A stretch of DNA of 37,434 nt from contig NZ_VFSU01000014.1 in NCBI RefSeq assembly GCF_006385875.1, positions 1 to 37,434 on the forward strand, given 5' to 3'. The notes beneath the pieces were generated by a model. The model ran no database searches, was not told the DNA's origin, and saw only the letters and a program-made list of their open reading frames with translations. Of the stretch, positions 33,313 through 37,434 are shown one piece after another; the first letter of the stretch is position 1; each line of letters begins with the position of its first letter. Origin of the DNA: Sandaracinobacter neustonicus (GTDB lineage Bacteria > Pseudomonadota > Alphaproteobacteria > Sphingomonadales > Sphingomonadaceae). The translations under genes were made by a program, and so were the position numbers.

Positions 33313-35099
33313 AAGCATCTGCCCGCCTGAAAAAACCGATGGCGCCACCTGCGCACATCGATCTCGAAGGCCGACGCATCGAGTTGGCGCGTGCGCGTGT
33401 CGTCGCGCGGGCCTGGTCTGAAACTGTCCCTGAAAGCCGGCGAACAAGCCAGGCCGCTCTTTTTTCGCGCGCTGCGATCGAAGCCTTCGCTGCGGTGATC
33501 GTTCCAGATCTCGCGTTAAGCGCCCCCTTCGTCACCCCGCGCGGCAAGCTTGATGCGACGGCGCGCCAGCTGGCGGTCTCGATCGGCCGCGAAGCTGCGG
33601 CCCTGCCAATGCTTGAAGGTTGCCACTTCCTGACGAGCCTCTACACGACGCTCCTGCCAGGCAAGGAACGCAGCGCCCTTGGCGCATTCTACACGCCGCC
33701 GGCATTGGTGCAGCGCCTGCTCGATCTTGCGAGTGAAGGGGGCGTGGATTGGTCAACGGCACGCGTGCTTGATCCTGCCAGCGGTGGCGGCGCCTTCCTT
33801 CTTGAAGCCGCCGCGCGCATGCGGCGCGCGCTCGATGGCAGCGAACCCGCCTTTATCCTCGCCCAACTCGGAAACAGGCTATCGGGTTTTGAGCTGGATC
33901 CTCACGCCGCTTCGCTTTCGCAGGCCGCCCTTGAGATCATCCTGTCCGACCTGCGTATAGGCAGTGGCCGCGACATGCCAGTGTTCGTGAAGGTCTGCGA
34001 CACGCTCGAAGAAACGCCTGCCGAGCTTTACGATCTTGTGATTGGCAACCCTCCCTATGGTCGCGTGACCCTGACGGCTGCCCAGCGCGCGCGCTTTGCC
34101 CGCAGCCTCTATGGTCACGCCAACCTCTATGGCGTGTTCACGGACATAGCTCTCCGGTGGGCACGTCCGGGCGGCGTTATTGCCTACCTCACGCCGACTA
34201 GCATGCTCGGCGGACAATATTATGCGGCCCTCCGCAAGCTCCTTGCGGATAAAGCACCACCCGTCGCGATCGACTTTGTGCATGCGCGGCGTGGTGTATT
34301 TGAGGACGTGCTGCAGGAAACCCTGCTCGCCCTCTACTGTAAGGGAGGCACCCGCCGGCGGTTCCAGGTTCACTATCTCCATGTCGATAACGAGCGCGAA
34401 GCGCGGTTGACCAAAAACGGCAAGGTCGGCCTGCCAACTGACGCATCCGCACCGTGGCTGGCTCCGCGCGAACCGGCCCATGTCGGCCTGATCAAAGCCG
34501 CCGAAGGCATGGCGACGCGCTTAGCTGATTGGGGCTATGGGGTTTCGACCGGGCCGTTGGTGTGGAACAGGTTCAAGCCGCAGATGCGCGCGCGCGCGGG
34601 TCGCGGCCTGCATCCGCTGATCTGGGCGGAAGCCGTGACCGCTGACGGCCGCTTTATCTTCCGCGCCAACAAGCGCAATCACGCGCCATATTTCAAGCCG
34701 GAACTTGGCGATGGCTGGCTGGTGGTGGATCGCAGTTGCGTTCTCGTGCAGCGTACGACGGCCAAAGAACAGGACCGCCGCCTGATCGCAGCGGAGTTGT
34801 CGCAGGCGTTCATCGATGCACACGGCGGGGTCGTGGTTGAAAACCATCTGAACATGGTGCGGACGATCGGCGCGGCGAAGGTCTCGCCTGCCGCCGTTGC
34901 GGCCGTTCTCAACAGCGATATCGTTGACCAGGTTTTTCGCTGCATCAGCGGAAGCGTTGCGGTTTCGGCTTTCGAGCTGGAATCGATCCCCTTGCCGCCC
35001 GCCTCGGCGATGGCCACTATCGAGAAGTTGGTCGCCAAGGGCGCGTCGCGCGGCACTGTCGAAAAGAGCCTGCGCGCGCTTTATGGGGTGAAGGCATGA
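33309..35099 (+). CDS. N6-adenine DNA methyltransferase (type II, PstI/BsuBI-like)
   Basis: A 596-residue methyltransferase with the gamma-class order: motif X (LGAFYTPPALVQRLL, about 124-138), the SAM-binding motif I DPASGGGAFL (155-164), the acidic residue in GFELDPHA, and catalytic NPPY (247-250). The C-terminal half is the target recognition region. The REase partner suggests CTGCAG specificity, but this is only family inference. All motifs are intact, so it can methylate on its own. It overlaps both neighbours by 4 bp. Confidence 0.92.
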   Translation: MKASARLKKPMAPPAHIDLEGRRIELARARVVARAWSETVPESRRTSQAALFSRAAIEAFAAVIVPDLALSAPFVTPRGKLDATARQLAVSIGREAAALPMLEGCHFLTSLYTTLLPGKERSALGAFYTPPALVQRLLDLASEGGVDWSTARVLDPASGGGAFLLEAAARMRRALDGSEPAFILAQLGNRLSGFELDPHAASLSQAALEIILSDLRIGSGRDMPVFVKVCDTLEETPAELYDLVIGNPPYGRVTLTAAQRARFARSLYGHANLYGVFTDIALRWARPGGVIAYLTPTSMLGGQYYAALRKLLADKAPPVAIDFVHARRGVFEDVLQETLLALYCKGGTRRRFQVHYLHVDNEREARLTKNGKVGLPTDASAPWLAPREPAHVGLIKAAEGMATRLADWGYGVSTGPLVWNRFKPQMRARAGRGLHPLIWAEAVTADGRFIFRANKRNHAPYFKPELGDGWLVVDRSCVLVQRTTAKEQDRRLIAAELSQAFIDAHGGVVVENHLNMVRTIGAAKVSPAAVAAVLNSDIVDQVFRCISGSVAVSAFELESIPLPPASAMATIEKLVAKGASRGTVEKSLRALYGVKA

Positions 35100-36158
35100 C
35101 CCTGCCAGCCCTTCCAACTTGGAACGACATACACGCTCGACTGCCTGTTATCTTCCCTGATGGATCGGCGAACCGCGAGCGTTTGGTTTGGGAGATTTCG
35201 GCCAAGACCATCTTCGTCATGCTCTACACGGGAGCGGTCGAAGGTGCGGCCTTTGGCTGCGGCCCGATCAGGTCACGCGCATGACGGACAATCAGGCCGC
35301 GATGACCGACGATGAAGCCCGCGATGCCTGGGCGAAACTGTCTGTCAAACCGGGCAAGGCCGACGTGCCCGGCCGCTGGTATGCTGGCAACACGCGCGAA
35401 TCCATTCGCGATGACACAATCCGCTATGCGCTGATCCAGAACGGCGCGGTGATCGAGCGCGCAGGCCTTGCCACCACGTCGCCCGCTGGCCGTTACGCTC
35501 TGCAGGCAGAGTTTGCCGACCTGCTTGCACCTGACCTCGACGAAGCGACATTCCACGCCAAAGCAACAGCGTGGCGGGAAAAGCATCTGAATAAGGGCGC
35601 ACTCGCCCGCCTTGCTATCGTCCGCAAGGGCGCGGCCGGCGGCGGCGAATACGAGCTTGTGACATTTCCCAATGGGGAAACGCGCCGCATGATTCCGGGG
35701 GCAAGCACGGATATTTCAAAAGCCGTAATCGAAGTGTTCGCGCCAAAGTTTCTGCAAAAGCCGGGCGTGATCTCGTTGAGCGAAAGCGGCAACAAGGTTG
35801 TCGCGCGCGATGATGCTCTGGCCAAGGCGATTGGCCTGGCCATTCCCGCCGACAAGAGCCTGCCCGATATCGTGCTTGTTGATCTTGGCCCCGTGCACCC
35901 CTTGCTTATCTTCGTAGAGGTCGTTCACACGGATGGCCCGGTCAACGATGCCCGTAAAACGGCACTCCTGCAGATATCCGAAGGCGCGGGCTTCCCTTCC
36001 GAGATGTTGCTTTCGTGACGGCCTATCTCGACCGTGGCGGCCAGCCTTTCCGCAGAACGGTCAGTGGTTTGGCCTGGGGCAGCTATGCGTGGTTCGCTTC
36101 CGAGCCGGACAATCTCATCGTTTTTAGCGGAAAGCCGCTGAAAATCGAAGGCGGCTGA
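35096..36158 (+). pseudogene. PstI/BsuBI-family restriction endonuclease, two frameshifts
   Basis: The ATG at 35096 begins MTLPALPTWNDIHARLP and runs to TGAVEG; near 35247 one G seems lost (GCGGCC for GCGGGCC) and the frame moves to LWLRPDQVTRMTD. The long central part is intact and holds the family core (PDIVLVDLGP, FVEVVHTDGPVNDARK). A second loss near 36003 (GAGATG for GAGGATG) moves reading again to DVAFVTAYLDRGG...LAWGSYAWFASEPDNLIVF, ending at 36158. Restoring both bases would give about 350 residues, normal for the family. As written it is inactive. Sequencing error is possible. Confidence 0.85.
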
Positions 36159-36163
36159 CGCCC

Positions 36164-36367
36164 TTGGCGCGCGCTGGAACCAAGCAGGCACAGTTGGTCA
36201 ACATGCTCGCGCGTGATCGTGGTGCGACAATCAGGGAAATTGTCGAATTGACGGGCTGGAAGGCCAATACTGTGCATTCGGCCCTTTCGACCCTCCGCAC
36301 TAGCGGCCGTAGTATCGCGGTGGAAGATGTTGACGGCGAACGGCGCTACAGACTGGAAGCGAATTAG
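36164..36367 (+). CDS. DUF3489-like small winged-helix protein
   Basis: A 67-residue protein: TKQAQLVNMLARDRGATIRE, IVELTGWKANTVHSALSTLR and the end ERRYRLEAN match DUF3489-type winged helices. It starts with TTG at 36164, 5 bp after the endonuclease stop. As a small DNA-binding protein behind a restriction-modification pair it might act as a controller, but DUF3489 proteins also occur elsewhere. Its stop overlaps the convergent gene by 4 bp. Confidence 0.75.
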   Translation: MARAGTKQAQLVNMLARDRGATIREIVELTGWKANTVHSALSTLRTSGRSIAVEDVDGERRYRLEAN

Positions 36368-36684
36368 CGGGTGATGTTTTTACGTTCCTGCATGACAGTG
36401 TAATGGTCTTTGACGGCTTGGTAGGCGGCGGGGCTTTCGTGGTATTTTAGGAGGCCGTTAACGGCGAGCACGAGATACTCTATCCGGTCGTTCGCGACGC
36501 GGACGGTTTCTTCGATGGATGCCAGTGGATCGCATTCGGGATTTTGGTATTTGTCACGCACAATCTCGTCCTGGATTAATTGCCGGATGAGCTCTGCGGT
36601 ACTGATGCGGCGGGTTTTGGCGATCTTGGTAAATTCAGCATACGCATGCGCGGGGAGCCATGTCTGTACCAGTTTACGTTCCAT
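36364..36684 (-). CDS. Ribbon-helix-helix-like plasmid protein
   Basis: A 106-residue protein. The N-terminal KLVQTWLPAHAYAEFTKIAK and RRISTAELIRQLIQDEI look like a ribbon-helix-helix DNA-binding fold (strand, two helices). The rest is helical and may mediate oligomerisation. The ATG at 36684 has AGGA upstream. No toxin or relaxase partner is visible. It could control plasmid transfer or partition genes beyond the window. Confidence 0.65.
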   Translation of the reverse strand: MERKLVQTWLPAHAYAEFTKIAKTRRISTAELIRQLIQDEIVRDKYQNPECDPLASIEETVRVANDRIEYLVLAVNGLLKYHESPAAYQAVKDHYTVMQERKNITR

Positions 36685-37180
36685 CCAGCAGTCCTTTCGA
36701 AGGGCTGGCGGGATCGTTCGACCTCAAGAAAGCAGCATTAACATTGTGCATAAACTTCCGATTTGCAAGTTGCATACAAATATAATACAATGACGAAAAA
36801 TAAACAATAATATCAATTACTTGAACAAATTATACAAATTTATGCACGACTCGGGCAGTATGCAAATTTCTATATCTATTTGATATTGGACGGAAAACTC
36901 GACGCATTCGGTGCGTAAGGTGTGACACATTTCATCCCATATCGTGGGAGGATTTGGGACGGAGATCGGAACTGGCTTCCGCTCCCCGGCACGGCGCCAA
37001 CCCGTCGGACTCCGGCGATGTTTCGCCCGCCTTCCAGTACCACACGCTACCAAATCACCCATCCAGCCCAATGATCGATAGGCTGCATTGTCATGGATGG
37101 CCCAAGCCCGCCGGAAACGTTCCTGCTTTCGAAGCGGAGGGGTGCGGCGGCTTCTTTGGACACCGCGTAATTGATTTAGC
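36685..37180. other. AT-rich non-coding region with repeated TGCATA words
   Basis: No gene is supported. TGCATA occurs at 36747-36752 and 36771-36776, and its reverse, TATGCA, at 36841-36846 and 36859-36864. ATTTGCAAG...CATACAAAT (36761-36781) is an imperfect palindrome. The cluster lies just upstream of the ribbon-helix-helix gene, as expected for operators of such a protein. The right part (about 37040-37180) is GC-richer and may already belong to the left end of the IS110-family element. Confidence 0.45.
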
Positions 37181-37231
37181 CACCCTCCTGGATGGTACGA
37201 AGTCGCGTTGACGCTTCAATGCAGGAGGGTG
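37181..37231 (+). promoter_or_regulatory. Hairpin covering the IS110 transposase ribosome binding site
   Basis: CACCCTCCTG (37181-37190) is perfectly complementary to CAGGAGGGTG (37222-37231). The second arm contains the AGGAGG ribosome binding site that ends 5 bases before the ATG at 37236. In the RNA this 10-bp stem would hide the site. Confidence 0.65.
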
Positions 37232-37235
37232 ACCG

Positions 37236-37434
37236 ATGTCGATCTTTGCTGGTTTGGATGTGAGCGACAAGAGCACGCATATCTGTGTGGTCGATGCCGA
37301 GGGTGGTGTGCTCCGGCGAGATGTGGTGGCGAGCGATCCCGAAGCGTTGGCCAGCTGGCTAAACCGTCATTGTCCCGACTTGGTGCGGGTGGTTCTGGAG
37401 ACCGGCCCTCTGTCGACGTTTCTGTATCATGGTC
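37236..37434 (+). CDS. IS110-family transposase, N-terminal part (truncated by window edge)
   Basis: The frame begins MSIFAGLDVSDKSTHICVV and runs 66 codons to the window end. The first aspartate (GLDVSDK) and the glutamate in VVLETGPLSTFLYHG belong to the RuvC-like DEDD catalytic core of IS110 transposases. AGGAGG lies directly upstream. The Tnp20 domain with its serine is outside the window. In IS110-group elements the 5' non-coding end can encode a bridge RNA, so the region before this gene deserves attention. Confidence 0.88.
   Translation, partial: MSIFAGLDVSDKSTHICVVDAEGGVLRRDVVASDPEALASWLNRHCPDLVRVVLETGPLSTFLYHG

Noticed and set aside
36741-36870. Repeated TGCATA words considered as CRISPR or as a second iteron set
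   Set aside because: The repeats are too short and irregular for CRISPR, and no second initiator gene is nearby.
36817-37071. Minus-strand 84-codon frame in the AT-rich/GC junction
   Set aside because: The codon pattern changes abruptly in the middle, there is no ribosome binding site and no family resemblance.

Overview
The window looks like part of a plasmid from an alphaproteobacterium, most likely a sphingomonad (inference). The grounds are the GC-rich coding, a ParA/ParB pair with a repABC-type parS site next to an RPA-family replication initiator and iterons, several IS3-family elements, and a class I polyhydroxyalkanoate (PHA) locus. No rRNA, tRNA or CRISPR array is visible.

Layout. 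1-789: the end of an IS3-family element cut by the window edge. 928-2522: small plasmid genes (an exported protein of unknown function, a short unknown, an XRE regulator). 2764-6755: replication and partition module parA-parB-parS-rep, then five iterons. 6986-8305: a complete IS3-family element with 27-bp inverted repeats, a GGT target duplication and a frameshifted orfB. 8418-15308: a second IS3-family element split by a complete 5.6-kb Tn3-family transposon (8848-14480; 34-bp inverted repeats, 5-bp duplication TGGTA). The transposon carries tnpA, tnpR, a 453-residue unknown and an HU-like protein. 15564-16137: remnants of a fabI-P-type ATPase operon.

16215-31387 is the metabolic core: two divergent gene sets around an FNR/FixK-like palindrome (24072-24085). 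Leftward: phaB, phasin, NodT-type outer membrane lipoprotein, HlyD-type adaptor, RbbA-like ABC protein, ABC-2 permease. Rightward: tetR, phaC, a MaoC (PhaJ-like)-phosphotransacetylase fusion, acetate-type kinase, fabI, outer membrane phospholipase A. Together these could channel acyl-CoA into PHA and acyl phosphate/ATP under low oxygen, with envelope lipid turnover and export linked to it. The parts are read from sequence; the integrated role is inference. A second FNR-like palindrome (16168-16181) lies in front of the fabI-ATPase remnant.

31480-32540: remnants of another outer membrane efflux gene and of a saccharopine dehydrogenase-like gene, fused head to head. 32749-36367: a serine recombinase, an N6-adenine methyltransferase, a twice-frameshifted PstI/BsuBI-type restriction endonuclease and a DUF3489-like protein, in overlapping or nearly abutting order. 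36364-36684: a ribbon-helix-helix-like protein with an AT-rich repeat region upstream. 37236-end: start of an IS110-family transposase with a hairpin covering its ribosome binding site.
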